Of a DNA stretch of 64,000 nt, positions 25,603 through 34,210 are shown piece after piece (positions within the stretch are counted from its first letter, which is position 1; each line of letters opens with the position of its first letter). The DNA comes from Cytophagales bacterium. GTDB taxonomy: Bacteria; Bacteroidota; Bacteroidia; Cytophagales; Microscillaceae. The notes under the pieces are model-generated. The model was not told where the DNA came from and did not search any database. It was given only the letters and a program-made list of their open reading frames with translations. The stretch is from the NCBI GenBank assembly GCA_004293905.1, contig RDZE01000024.1, forward strand, positions 25,514 through 89,513, in the 5' to 3' direction. Both the position numbers and the translations under genes were made by a program.

Positions 25603-27054
25603 ATGGCTAAACTTAAAAACATTATACGACAACTTTCCATAGAAGATTATAAAGAAATATACAATTCTTTGATGGAGAACAACGCTGAAAAATCAGCCTA
25701 TTTGCTGAAGTTCATTCATGAGCATCAATACTCTGATGAGAAAATTATGAAAGAGCTCAATGTTAATTCTAATGCTTATTATACATTGCGCTCAAGATTG
25801 AATCAGAAAATAGAGGAATATCTGCTTACGCAAATAGAAAGCCCACGCACCGAAATACTACGTAAGGTAGCCAATATCAACGAGGTAGTATTTACCAAAA
25901 AAAGAACGATTGCCATTACTACACTCAAAAAATTGGAAAAAGAACTCCTTGAGTACGATTTAGCGGTAGAGCTGATGATTGTCTATAAAACACTCAAAAA
26001 ACTGCATGTACATACAGAAGATTTTTTCAATTACTCACAACTTTACAATCGCCACGTAGCCTATACACTTTCTGTAGATAAAGTAGAGAGCCTTTTGGCG
26101 GAGTATTTTCGAAAGTATGGCATGTATCATTTTTCGGGGAGCGATGCCCTAAAATTAGAACTTTCATTGTTGGTAAAAGAAATCAACAATACTTGCAAAC
26201 TTTATGAATCGCATCGTTTGTATATCTATCAGAATTGTGTAGGGGTTTTTCATCGTCTTTTTGTAGAGCCTGAAGCAGAATCGGCTGATGAGCAAATGGA
26301 GCCTCTTGAAGATATTTTTATGAAAATAGAAGAGATATTTGAAAAATATAAATCAGATGCTCTTTATTTTCATTTAGTCATTCTTTTAGACTTTTTGCGC
26401 TTAGAATATTACAATCATTATAAACTCTACAGAAAAGCTGAAAAATATTTTGAAGAAGTAAATGACTCTGCGGAGGGGCTACTTACTAACTATAATTTTT
26501 ATACTTATCCTGCGCGTTTTTTATTGACAAAGTTAGAAAGGCACAACCGCCTCAATACACAATCAGAAATGTATGAAGAAAATAAAGTCCTTTTCCACGA
26601 GTATGAGCCCGATATGAACAATATACCGCAATACGTTACTTATGTGAGTTATAGAGCTTTGGGGTGTTATTATGGTGGGCGTTACGATGAAGCCTCGCGT
26701 TGGCTCAATAGCCTGCTCGATGCCGTAAGTTTAAAGAAATATCCTTATGTGCATATAGAAGTAAAATTGTTGTTAAGTCTTCAATATTGTATGCTCCGTG
26801 ATAATGAATTATTACAACAAATGAGCAATAGTATTATGCGTCAGATACGTATTTTGGGAAAAGAAACCTGTGTGCAGGCGGTCTTGTTTGCCAAAATTCT
26901 CAAAATAGCCCTTGAAGATAGTTCTAATGTTTGGGAAGATAAATTACCTCCTCTTTTTGAACGCATTAAACGTGTCAATAATCCTTATTTTAGCCTAATC
27001 CAATACGTGAAATTAGACGAAAGTTTTATTCAAAAAATAGCTACCCGAAAGTAG
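25603..27054 (+). CDS. Large all-helical protein of unknown function, HTH-like N-terminus
   Basis: 483 residues with no signal peptide or membrane helix. Residues about 10-70 look like a compact helical domain with an HTH flavour (DEKIMKELNVNSNAYYTLRSRLNQKIEEYLL). The remainder is a long run of amphipathic, TPR-like helices (FFNYSQLYNRH, KLYRKAEKYFEEVNDSAEGLL, YYGGRYDEASRWLNSLLDAV). I recognise the type from Bacteroidota genomes but know no function. A variant -7 element (TTTACTTTG) precedes the ATG by about 30 nt. A strong hairpin follows the stop. Confidence 0.75.
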   Translation: MAKLKNIIRQLSIEDYKEIYNSLMENNAEKSAYLLKFIHEHQYSDEKIMKELNVNSNAYYTLRSRLNQKIEEYLLTQIESPRTEILRKVANINEVVFTKKRTIAITTLKKLEKELLEYDLAVELMIVYKTLKKLHVHTEDFFNYSQLYNRHVAYTLSVDKVESLLAEYFRKYGMYHFSGSDALKLELSLLVKEINNTCKLYESHRLYIYQNCVGVFHRLFVEPEAESADEQMEPLEDIFMKIEEIFEKYKSDALYFHLVILLDFLRLEYYNHYKLYRKAEKYFEEVNDSAEGLLTNYNFYTYPARFLLTKLERHNRLNTQSEMYEENKVLFHEYEPDMNNIPQYVTYVSYRALGCYYGGRYDEASRWLNSLLDAVSLKKYPYVHIEVKLLLSLQYCMLRDNELLQQMSNSIMRQIRILGKETCVQAVLFAKILKIALEDSSNVWEDKLPPLFERIKRVNNPYFSLIQYVKLDESFIQKIATRK

Positions 27055-27078
27055 CCTAAAACAGAATAGTACAAAATA

Positions 27079-27117
27079 GAAAAGATAGGCAGTTGTAAAA
27101 AATTGCCTATCTTTTTG
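27079..27117. terminator. Bidirectional rho-independent terminator
   Basis: Arms AAAAGATAGGCA and TGCCTATCTTTT flank a 12-13 nt loop between the convergent helical-protein and TolC genes. The flanking A and T tracts make it usable on both strands. Confidence 0.85.
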
Positions 27118-27124
27118 TTGAGCC

Positions 27125-28507
27125 CTAACGCACAGGTTTGGCATCGATGAGTGTTCCAAAGGCTTTCTGTAGCTCTACTTGTGCAATGATGGCATTGTAG
27201 AGCGCATTATAATAATTCACCTCTGCTTCCTTATAAGAAGTTTCGGCATTGATGATTTCTAAATTAGTACCTACTCCATTGGCATATTTGATACGGGCAG
27301 TACGGCTTATTTCTTGTGCCAAATCCATGTTCTTTTTCTGAATGTCCAAATCTATAAGACTCACCTTGAGGCTATTTTGGGCTTGTTCGGCTTGGAAATC
27401 GGCACCTCGTTCGAAATACTCAAAATCGTAGCTGAGTTTCTCTAATTCCAATTTGGCTTTTGCAATGGTTTGGCGTGTTCTAAAGCCATTCATAATAGGG
27501 ATATTAAGCTGAAAGCCAAAGAAACCGTATTGAAACCAACGCGAATTACTTGTTACATCTCCTAATCTTGTACCTCCCATATTAGCCCCAATATTGACAA
27601 AACCGACCAAACTTGGGTAAAGTGTAGAACGTCTGTATCTTACATCTAAGGCTAAAATATCGCGGCGTGCTTGCAAAAGTTGGTATTCGGGGCGTTTGCT
27701 GTAGTCTACAGTTGCATTGCTCTGCAAAGCGGCAGAATCTAAGGTAATGAGTGCCAAATCATCGGCTAAGGTAAGGGAGTCGTGTAGGTTCATGCCCATT
27801 TGGAACTTCAATACTTTGAGCGAAAAATCTATCAATTGCACTACTTTCTGTCTTTCACTTCTTACATTGTTAAAAGCAACTTCGGTGCGGTCTACGTCTA
27901 TTTTTTCTACAAAACCATTTTTATAGAAAGCAGTCGTTTCGCGGAGGAGTGAGTCTAAGCGGGCATAGTTTTGGTCTAAAAGGGTTAGGCGTGCGCGTGT
28001 GATAAGCACTCCATAATAGGCTTTGGCTACGGCTTCGGCAATGTCTACTTGGCTGGAGAGCGAGCTTCGGCGGGTGAGTTCTTTGTAAGCACGTGCAGCT
28101 TTGAGCCCTACTAAGTACGAAAAGTCAAAAATGAGTTGGTTGTAAGTAAGCCCCGCACTCGCGCTGTATTGAGGTTGAAACTCCACCGCAATAGGACCCG
28201 GAGGACCTCCGAAGAGTGTTCCATCGGGCAAAATGGTTCGCTGTACTTTGAAGTTGTTAATGAATTGGGCTTGTGCACTGATTTGTGGTAAACCAATGGC
28301 TTTGTTTTCTTGAATGAGGTACTCTGCCAAATCCACCTCTATGGCGGCTTTCTTCAGGTTTTCGTTTTGGGATAAGGCATAGTCTATACAGGCTTCTAAA
28401 TTCATGGTGCTCACAGAACTTGCATCATCTTTGATTTGCGCAGTACTGAAAGGTATGGAGCTAAAAAACAGAAAGAGTAACCCAATACTGAGTGTTATAT
28501 GTTTCAT
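27125..28507 (-). CDS. TolC-family outer-membrane efflux protein
   Basis: 460 residues. A signal peptide ends near FSTAQ. Two OEP repeats are visible, each starting with long coiled helices (LEACIDYALSQNENLKKAAIEVDLAEYLIQENKA; YQLLQARRDILALDVRYRRSTLYPSLVGFVNIG) and the typical C-terminal GVGTNLEIINAETSYKEAEVNYYNALYNAIIAQVELQKAFG pattern is seen in pieces. It forms a trimeric channel for tripartite efflux or type I secretion. The TetR gene lies just upstream on the same strand (47 bp). The membrane-fusion and RND/ABC partners are not in the window, which is unusual. Confidence 0.92.
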   Translation of the reverse strand: MKHITLSIGLLFLFFSSIPFSTAQIKDDASSVSTMNLEACIDYALSQNENLKKAAIEVDLAEYLIQENKAIGLPQISAQAQFINNFKVQRTILPDGTLFGGPPGPIAVEFQPQYSASAGLTYNQLIFDFSYLVGLKAARAYKELTRRSSLSSQVDIAEAVAKAYYGVLITRARLTLLDQNYARLDSLLRETTAFYKNGFVEKIDVDRTEVAFNNVRSERQKVVQLIDFSLKVLKFQMGMNLHDSLTLADDLALITLDSAALQSNATVDYSKRPEYQLLQARRDILALDVRYRRSTLYPSLVGFVNIGANMGGTRLGDVTSNSRWFQYGFFGFQLNIPIMNGFRTRQTIAKAKLELEKLSYDFEYFERGADFQAEQAQNSLKVSLIDLDIQKKNMDLAQEISRTARIKYANGVGTNLEIINAETSYKEAEVNYYNALYNAIIAQVELQKAFGTLIDAKPVR

Positions 28508-28554
28508 GGTATAAAATGGTATAATAGGGTGTGGGGTTTGGATATTTTTGATGG

Positions 28555-29178
28555 TTATAGTGTATTTTTATTAGAGTTGTTAGAATAAATTTCGAGGTGT
28601 TGAAATCCTTTTTCATTCACAATACCATAAATAAAGTGTTTCACCACTTGTTGGTGTACTTCTATGATATGAAAATCTTTTTCAGGAAAATAATGGGGGT
28701 CAGCAATGATATTGTTTTGGAACAAAATAAGTCTTAACATGATTTCTATGTTCAAATCGTTTCTATATAAACCATCTGTCATGCCTTTTTGTAAATTATT
28801 ACGAATGGCACGATGTATAAAATTTTCTTCTTGCTGTTGGCACACTTTCCATGCGGTTTCATGAAATTTTTGCATATCGTATAAATAAGCAGGGTTGATA
28901 TGGCGAATCATGGCAGCCACATAATCGGCAATGAGTAAAAGCTCGTCTATGGCGGTCAGGTCTGTTTTTTCTTGTAGTAGTTGTGCTAATTGGTCTATAT
29001 CGCGCTGGTGGTGCAGGGTAGCGACTTGCATCACTAAATCATCTTTATCTTGAAAGTATTGATAGATGGTTTTTTTAGAGATGGAAAGCTCGCGCGCTAT
29101 AGTATCCATGCTGATGTTTCTGATGCCATAGCGCGTGAACATTTTTTCTGCTTGTTGAAGGATTCTTTCTTTCATCAA
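28555..29178 (-). CDS. TetR/AcrR-family transcriptional regulator
   Basis: 207 residues. The N-terminal helix-turn-helix (about 5-50) carries AEKMFTRYGIRNISMDTIARELSISKKTIYQYF in pieces typical of TetR. The C-terminal ligand and dimerisation part is helical and divergent. It is encoded directly before tolC, so it likely represses the efflux gene in response to a toxic compound. The AUG lies within the overrunning tail of the frame-shifted Uma2 gene (4-bp overlap), which becomes a normal 46-bp gap if that frameshift is corrected. Confidence 0.92.
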   Translation of the reverse strand: MMKERILQQAEKMFTRYGIRNISMDTIARELSISKKTIYQYFQDKDDLVMQVATLHHQRDIDQLAQLLQEKTDLTAIDELLLIADYVAAMIRHINPAYLYDMQKFHETAWKVCQQQEENFIHRAIRNNLQKGMTDGLYRNDLNIEIMLRLILFQNNIIADPHYFPEKDFHIIEVHQQVVKHFIYGIVNEKGFQHLEIYSNNSNKNTL

Positions 29179-30137
29179 ATAGATAAACTATGGAAACTTA
29201 AAAAAAGTTCAAAGTTTCTTTTGATTATATTTCTGGTTCTAAGCTCAAGCCCAATGCTTTGAGTTGTTCTCTCATTTTTTGGAGTTCTTCTTCGGCGGGC
29301 GCGTTTAGTTTCTTCATTAGCACGTTTAGCCTCTTTATTGGCGCGTTTAGCTTCTTCATCGGCGCGTTTAGCTTCTTCATCGGCACGTTCCGCGCCTGTG
29401 TGCAATACATTCCCATCTTTGTAGCACCATCTTGCCCAAAGGCTTTCTTCTGATTCGAAAAGCCCTTTCCAAAGTTGTATTCCTAAATTGATTTGAGGCA
29501 TAAAATTTTCTTTTCGCCTTACTAATACATATCGGCTGTTTTCTTTGAGTTCATAGACGCGTAGTTCGTCTTTAGACAAGCATAAATAAGGGTCATGAAC
29601 GACATAGTACTTGATTCCTAATTGGGCATAGAGTTTCATTTTTTTTGTTTTTTCTTTGCCTATTTTGTTCGATACGATTTCAAGCACTAATTCGGGCATT
29701 TTACCCATTTCCCAAGCGATGTAGCATTTGTCTTTTTTGGCTCGCCATGTTTTAGGGTGTTTTACGTTGAGGCTTAAAAACATGTCGGGTACTACGAATT
29801 CGTTTTTGGCATAGTAAATGGCTACGTTGGCACAAGCCATAAAATCTTGGTCTGTCCAGTTGATAGAGGCATTTTGTAGGGTGTCTATCAGGAGGCGTTG
29901 TTCTTTTTCAGAGAATAGATTGTCCATAGGTTCATCATCTTCGGTGATAAAATTTTCGTAGTCTTCTTCCGATAGTTCGTGGTAGGTGGTTTTGGCATAG
30001 ACTATTTTTCCGTTTTTTTCGGCTACTATTTGGTAGTTGTTTTGCAACTGTAGTTCGTCTATGAGTGAGTATTCTTCGTCTTCTAATTTTTTCATAACTT
30101 TTTTGCTTTTTTGATAGTAATTAGAGTCCTGCAACAA
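29175..30137 (-). CDS. Uma2-family (DUF820) PD-(D/E)XK nuclease-like protein, C-terminus frameshifted
   Basis: 320 residues as read. Residues about 35-220 match the Uma2/DUF820 restriction-endonuclease-like fold (PDMFLSLNVKHPKTW, ELVLEIVSNKIGKEKTKKMKLYAQLGIKYYVVHDP: the Glu and the distal segment of the active site). The family is abundant in Bacteroidota and cyanobacteria, with no settled role. The tail has repeated heptads (RADEEAK, RANKEAK, RANEETK). At GGG 29297-29299 one extra base shifts the frame: the other frame continues AEEELQKMREQLKALGLS and stops at 29225, the normal ending for this family, while the read frame gives a basic, unrelated tail. A start at 30095 (MKKLEDEEYS) is also possible. 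Confidence 0.75.
   Translation of the reverse strand: MLQDSNYYQKSKKVMKKLEDEEYSLIDELQLQNNYQIVAEKNGKIVYAKTTYHELSEEDYENFITEDDEPMDNLFSEKEQRLLIDTLQNASINWTDQDFMACANVAIYYAKNEFVVPDMFLSLNVKHPKTWRAKKDKCYIAWEMGKMPELVLEIVSNKIGKEKTKKMKLYAQLGIKYYVVHDPYLCLSKDELRVYELKENSRYVLVRRKENFMPQINLGIQLWKGLFESEESLWARWCYKDGNVLHTGAERADEEAKRADEEAKRANKEAKRANEETKRARRRRTPKNERTTQSIGLELRTRNIIKRNFELFLSFHSLSI
29300..29390 (-). repeat. 21-bp tandem repeats encoding heptads
   Basis: About four copies of a 21-bp unit (on plus, GCGCGTTTAGCTTCTTCATC plus one base) encode the (R-A-D/N-E/K-E-A/T-K) heptads of the Uma2 protein. The frameshift site lies at the edge of this array, consistent with repeat-associated slippage. Confidence 0.8.
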
Positions 30138-30148
30138 AGGTACTATTT

Positions 30149-31174
30149 TTAATCGCCTTTATAGCCTGATTTTGAGAAAATTTCTTGTGGATTTTGGTTT
30201 TCCATCATTTTTACGAAGTCGTTGTTTTGGTCTATGTATTTCATCACTATTTTCCAACCGAGCCATCTACCAAGTCTTCCGGGTGCTTTGCTGTCTATTT
30301 CGGCGGTGAAGGGTCTTTCGCCGAGATAGGCTTGTTTTTGAATGGGATTATTGCTGAAGAGTAGGTTTTTTTCTAAGAAATGACTCCAGATAATTTTTTT
30401 ATTTCTTACATCACTAACATTTCGGAGGTCTTCTTGGGTGTATCCTGCTACTAATGAATCGGGTAGGCAGGGCATCATTGTTTTTACGAACTGATAGGCT
30501 TTGCCGTAGTAAACCATATCGGCGAGCATGGTTTGGTCTTTGGGGTCTATTCGGTTGTATTTATCGGAGTAAGCCATGAGATAGGTAGGGACAATGATTT
30601 CGGGCATGTATCTGTGCCAGATGTATTGTGGTATTGCGGAGGCGGGTGGGTGGTATCGCATTTTTTTGCCCATAAAAAACTCAAGACTGATGACTACGGA
30701 TTGTTCGGAAACGTAAATATCGCTGCCAAAATAAGCTCCTAAACCCGTGATGACAGTGTAAATAGTGGGTTCTTTGAATTGTGGGTAGTAGTATTTGATG
30801 TGTTGAAAGGCTTCTTTGAATTGTTGTTCTATGTTTTTCATATCGCCATAGAAATTGGCAACGTCTTTTTGGAGTGTATCGCTTAGGGTTTTTTCGTTGA
30901 TGAGGTTGGCTATGATTTTCACGAGTACGGAGTCGGGCATTTTGCTTTTTCCTTTGAAATAATTGTCGCGTAGTTGGGGATATTTGTTTAGGAAAGCCTT
31001 AATTTCTGTTTCGTTTTTGAGCTGAAACATTTCTTTTTCGAGGCGTACTATTTTTACTTTTGCATCTATGTGCCCTACATTGATTTGGTACTTGCATTCG
31101 CTTTCGGCGGAGTTGCATTGGCTGAGGGCAAAAAGTGAAAGGAGAGAGAGTAAATGTATGAAATGGCGTTGCAT
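30149..31174 (-). CDS. gldB: GldB-like gliding-motility lipoprotein
   Basis: 341 residues. Lipoprotein signal with Cys near residue 20 (LFALSQC). The body shows the GldB pattern: IVRLEKEMFQ, LNKYPQLRDNYF, TVITGLGAYFGSDIYVSEQSVVISLEFFMGKKM in pieces, and a later LPDSLVAGYTQEDL. GldB is required for gliding and type IX secretion in Flavobacterium johnsoniae; its exact biochemical role is unknown. The gene stands at the head of the minus-strand run gldB, Uma2, TetR, TolC (gap to Uma2 12 bp), with a TATATTTG element at 31204-31211 upstream. No other gld or spr genes are in the window. Confidence 0.8.
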   Translation of the reverse strand: MQRHFIHLLSLLSLFALSQCNSAESECKYQINVGHIDAKVKIVRLEKEMFQLKNETEIKAFLNKYPQLRDNYFKGKSKMPDSVLVKIIANLINEKTLSDTLQKDVANFYGDMKNIEQQFKEAFQHIKYYYPQFKEPTIYTVITGLGAYFGSDIYVSEQSVVISLEFFMGKKMRYHPPASAIPQYIWHRYMPEIIVPTYLMAYSDKYNRIDPKDQTMLADMVYYGKAYQFVKTMMPCLPDSLVAGYTQEDLRNVSDVRNKKIIWSHFLEKNLLFSNNPIQKQAYLGERPFTAEIDSKAPGRLGRWLGWKIVMKYIDQNNDFVKMMENQNPQEIFSKSGYKGD

Positions 31175-31254
31175 ATTGTTTTGGATATGTTTTTAAAATA
31201 TTTCAAATATACAACGCCTTTGACTGAAAAGATACTATATTGGAGGATAGATTT

Positions 31255-31653
31255 TTATTGATTAATCCAAGCAAGTGCTTTGTTTTCATCATCAAAGTAG
31301 CCTGTGAGCGAGCCTGATTTTTGGTCTTCTTCTATAGTTTGTTCTATGGAGAGTTGTTCTACAAGTCCTTCGCTTATGAGCATGGCTACTTTTTGGGTAT
31401 CGATACCAAAATTAGGGATATTCTCTGCATACCATTCTTGGTCTTCGGGGGCTATCGGAAAAAGGAATTGGCGTGTGTCTGCTAAGAGTGCTTTGGGCTT
31501 GTATTTGAGTAAATTTTGCCAAAGTGTACTGATACATACTTTAAAATCGTCGCTTTCCATATTCTCGGTTTCTGTATTCCATACTGCTTTTATGATATTT
31601 TCAGATTCTAATAAAAAAAGCTGCAAGAATTTATTTTCAAATAGAAGGGTCAT
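31255..31653 (-). CDS. Small STAS/SpoIIAA-like protein downstream of histidine kinase
   Basis: 132 residues, cytosolic. The alternating strand/helix layout parallels the protein at 25051-25485: FLQLFLLESENIIKAVW, a helix, KALLADTRQFLFPIAPEDQEWYAENI, then KVAMLIS and a helix, ending GYFDDENKALAWI. This end matches the STAS-like families seen in Cytophagales beside sensor kinases. The gene lies 27 bp after the stop of the PAS histidine kinase and is probably co-transcribed. It could be an output or modulator of that kinase, which has no adjacent response regulator. Function is otherwise unknown. Confidence 0.7.
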   Translation of the reverse strand: MTLLFENKFLQLFLLESENIIKAVWNTETENMESDDFKVCISTLWQNLLKYKPKALLADTRQFLFPIAPEDQEWYAENIPNFGIDTQKVAMLISEGLVEQLSIEQTIEEDQKSGSLTGYFDDENKALAWINQ

Positions 31654-31680
31654 TTTTGTGTTACTGTTTTTGCAAAAAGA

Positions 31681-32814
31681 TTATAAACTCGGAATTGTAA
31701 GATTTACAATTGTTCCTTCTCCTAATATAGATTGAATTTCTATTTTTCCTTTGAGTTTTTCCACTATTTCTTTCACGATATATAGTCCTAATCCTGAGCC
31801 TTCGCTTTCTTGATTGGCACGGTAAAACATATCAAATATTTTGGGGAGGTGTTCTTTTGAGATGCCCTGTCCATTGTCTTCTATGGCGATGAGTGTTTTT
31901 TCGGCAGTAACTTTTACTAATACTTTTAGGTAAGAGTCTTCTTTGTATCGGTCTATGTATTTGATGCTGTTCGAAATTAGGTTGCTTAGGATAATATTTA
32001 GGCGATATTCGTCAGAGTAAAAGGGAGTATTTTGGTCTATTTCTATGATTTTACGTATCTTTTTTTCTAACTCCATAAAATGCATAGATTCCCAAATTTC
32101 ATCTATTAATTCTTTGAAGTTGATTTCGTTTTTGGTGATTTCCAAACGAATATTACGTGAATGATTGGTGATTTGGCGTATAAATCCATCTAATTTTTTG
32201 ATAGATTTTTCCATCAATGCCAAATAACTCTTGACTTCATCGGTGTTTTCTATTTCTAAGCGCGTAAGATTGATTAACCCTAACAATGATGAGAGCGGAG
32301 AGCGTAAATCGTGGGAGGCACTGTACACAAAGCGGTCTAACTCTGCATTAATATGTTGCAATTCATCATTTTGTATTTGTAGGCGTTGCTCTAAACGGTG
32401 TTGTTCGGTGATGTTTTTGATAAAAAAAGAAAGCCCTGAGATTTGCCCAGTCTTTTGTTTTACAGGGAAAAGATTCACTTCTAATACTATTTTTTGTGTG
32501 CCTACAGTTCTTTCATCTATAAGTGTTATTTGCTCGCCTTGTAATACTTTTTGGTAGATAGCTTTCCAATATTCTACCCGTTTTTCATCTACATTTACTT
32601 TTTCAAATAGATTATCACCTACATCTATAGAAACGTTATACAGTTCATGGATATATTTTTGATAAGCCTGATTTAACACTACAACATTGAATTTTTCATC
32701 GATAGAGCAAATCATATCGGTGGTACTGTTGAGCAGTGGAAAATAATGTACCTCAAACTTTCGAAGTTCATTTTCTAAAAGTTTGATTCTTTCATCGCTT
32801 TCGATAGTATTCAT
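31681..32814 (-). CDS. PAS-domain sensor histidine kinase (hybrid partner not adjacent)
   Basis: About 377 residues from the ATG at 32814 (MNTIESDERI); an upstream ATG at 32838 adds 8 residues. One PAS domain (about 22-140), a short coiled coil, HisKA with His168 in FVYSASHDLRSPLSSLLGL, and a HATPase domain with NLISNSIKY, DNGQGI and GSGLGLYIVKEIVEKLKG. No transmembrane segment, so it is a soluble kinase. No response regulator follows; the downstream gene is a small STAS-like protein. Confidence 0.92.
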   Translation of the reverse strand: MNTIESDERIKLLENELRKFEVHYFPLLNSTTDMICSIDEKFNVVVLNQAYQKYIHELYNVSIDVGDNLFEKVNVDEKRVEYWKAIYQKVLQGEQITLIDERTVGTQKIVLEVNLFPVKQKTGQISGLSFFIKNITEQHRLEQRLQIQNDELQHINAELDRFVYSASHDLRSPLSSLLGLINLTRLEIENTDEVKSYLALMEKSIKKLDGFIRQITNHSRNIRLEITKNEINFKELIDEIWESMHFMELEKKIRKIIEIDQNTPFYSDEYRLNIILSNLISNSIKYIDRYKEDSYLKVLVKVTAEKTLIAIEDNGQGISKEHLPKIFDMFYRANQESEGSGLGLYIVKEIVEKLKGKIEIQSILGEGTIVNLTIPSL

Positions 32815-32863
32815 ATTGTTGTTTAAGCAAAGACCCAATAAAGAGCAGTAAAAAAGTCAAAAA

Positions 32864-33199
32864 TTAAGGAGTTACAACTGCTTTTTTGAGGGGCTCTTTT
32901 TGCAATTTGCCATTGGCTACATAGTAGAGCACATCATCATAAATGCCTACACAAATGACATAACCACCATCACCCGTGCCAGTTACTGAAAGTTGGGTAG
33001 TATTGACAGTGAGTTTGCCATCTTCCAATTCATTTTCTGTTTTGGTATTGGTTTTATTGTCATTGTTTAAAATTTGTTGAGCATTACTCTTCGTTACACT
33101 GTTCAAGGAATAAACCAATACGCTACCGCTCAATAATACCAATGAGAGGCTAAAAGCAACAATGAGAATACGTTTGGAAAGCAGATCTAAGTTTTGCAT
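32864..33199 (-). CDS. Small membrane-anchored protein of unknown function
   Basis: About 111 residues from the ATG at 33199 (MQNLDLL); the frame is open up to 33250 with a less plausible start. One N-terminal hydrophobic segment (ILIVAFSLSLVLLSGSVLVY) acts as a signal anchor. The rest is short, polar and outside the membrane, with GTGDGGYVICVGIYDDVLYYVANGKL in pieces suggesting a small beta domain. I do not recognise the family. It precedes the histidine kinase gene by 49 bp on the same strand. Confidence 0.55.
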   Translation of the reverse strand: MQNLDLLSKRILIVAFSLSLVLLSGSVLVYSLNSVTKSNAQQILNNDNKTNTKTENELEDGKLTVNTTQLSVTGTGDGGYVICVGIYDDVLYYVANGKLQKEPLKKAVVTP

Positions 33200-33335
33200 A
33201 ATCAATTTAAAGTTTAAAGAAATGAGAAACCCTTTTAAAACAATGAGCAATTTACACTTTTTTATTAACTAAAAAGAAAAAAACAGCCTTTTTTTTTAAT
33301 TTTACGCTTCATTTTTTATTACTCAAACAAATAAT

Positions 33336-34148
33336 ATGGAAATTACACTACAAAACATCGAGGAAGCCACCCAATACATTCAACAAAAAGTAGATTTTAA
33401 GCCTACTACGGGTATTGTTTTAGGAACAGGTTTGGGAGGCTTTATCAACGAAATAGATATTCAACATAGCCTTGATTATGACGAAATACCTCACTTTCCT
33501 ATCTCTACTGTAGAGTCGCATCACGGAAAATTACTTTTTGGCTATGTAGCAGGCAAGCCAATAGTAGCCATGCAAGGGCGTTTTCATTACTACGAAGGCT
33601 ACCACATGCAACAGGTAACATTCCCTATCCGCGTAATGAAATTATTAGGCATCGAGAGGCTCATCATCTCTAATGCAGCAGGAGGGCTGAACAAAAATTT
33701 CAAGAAAAGCGAACTTATGATTATCAATGACCACATCAACCTACTGCCCGAAAATCCTCTCAGAGGAAAAAATTTAGATAGCTTAGGCGTGCGTTTTCCC
33801 GATATGCTCGAAAGTTATGACAAAACACTCATTGCCAAAGCATTACAAGTAGCACAAAAAAATAACATCAAAGTACATCAAGGCGTATATGTAAGTGTAA
33901 CAGGTCCTAACTTAGAAACCCCCGCCGAATATAAATTTTTACAAGTCATAGGCGCAGATGCCGTAGGAATGTCAACCACTCCTGAAGTAATCGTAGCACG
34001 CCACATGAACCTACCCGTTTTTGCCGTTTCTGTAATTACTGATTTATGTTATGAAGGAGAACTCAAATACGTAACGGTAGAAGAGGTAATCGCTGCTGCA
34101 CAAAAAGCCGAACCCGCGCTAAGAATATTAATGAAAGAAATGGTATAA
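33336..34148 (+). CDS. punA: Purine-nucleoside phosphorylase (inosine/guanosine type)
   Basis: 270 residues, the usual length of trimeric PNP. It cleaves purine ribonucleosides or deoxyribonucleosides with phosphate to the free base and (deoxy)ribose 1-phosphate, for salvage. Motifs seen: LGTGLGGF phosphate loop, SHHGKLLFG, MQGRFHYYEGY, SNAAGGLN, TGPNLETPAEYKF and MSTTPEVIVARHM, with the late Asn replaced (VITDLC). The ATG lies about 35 bp after an A/T-rich leader. It precedes tatA by 62 bp on the same strand. Confidence 0.95.
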   Translation: MEITLQNIEEATQYIQQKVDFKPTTGIVLGTGLGGFINEIDIQHSLDYDEIPHFPISTVESHHGKLLFGYVAGKPIVAMQGRFHYYEGYHMQQVTFPIRVMKLLGIERLIISNAAGGLNKNFKKSELMIINDHINLLPENPLRGKNLDSLGVRFPDMLESYDKTLIAKALQVAQKNNIKVHQGVYVSVTGPNLETPAEYKFLQVIGADAVGMSTTPEVIVARHMNLPVFAVSVITDLCYEGELKYVTVEEVIAAAQKAEPALRILMKEMV

Positions 34149-34165
34149 TTGTGGAAAAAAAACAC

Positions 34166-34173
34166 TAACTTTG
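34166..34173 (+). promoter_or_regulatory. Candidate -7 promoter element for tatA-gatA
   Basis: TAACTTTG matches TAnnTTTG and sits 37 bp before the tatA ATG. A well-spaced TTG -33 element is not obvious, so confidence is moderate. Confidence 0.4.
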
Positions 34174-34210
34174 TACTCAATTTTTTATCATCTCAATTAA
34201 AAAAATCAAT

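Noticed and set aside
29225..29416. A separate small gene MGMYCTQARNVPMKKLNAP in the Uma2 region.
   Set aside because: It is the alternate frame of the heptad repeats; only its end is the true Uma2 C-terminus.
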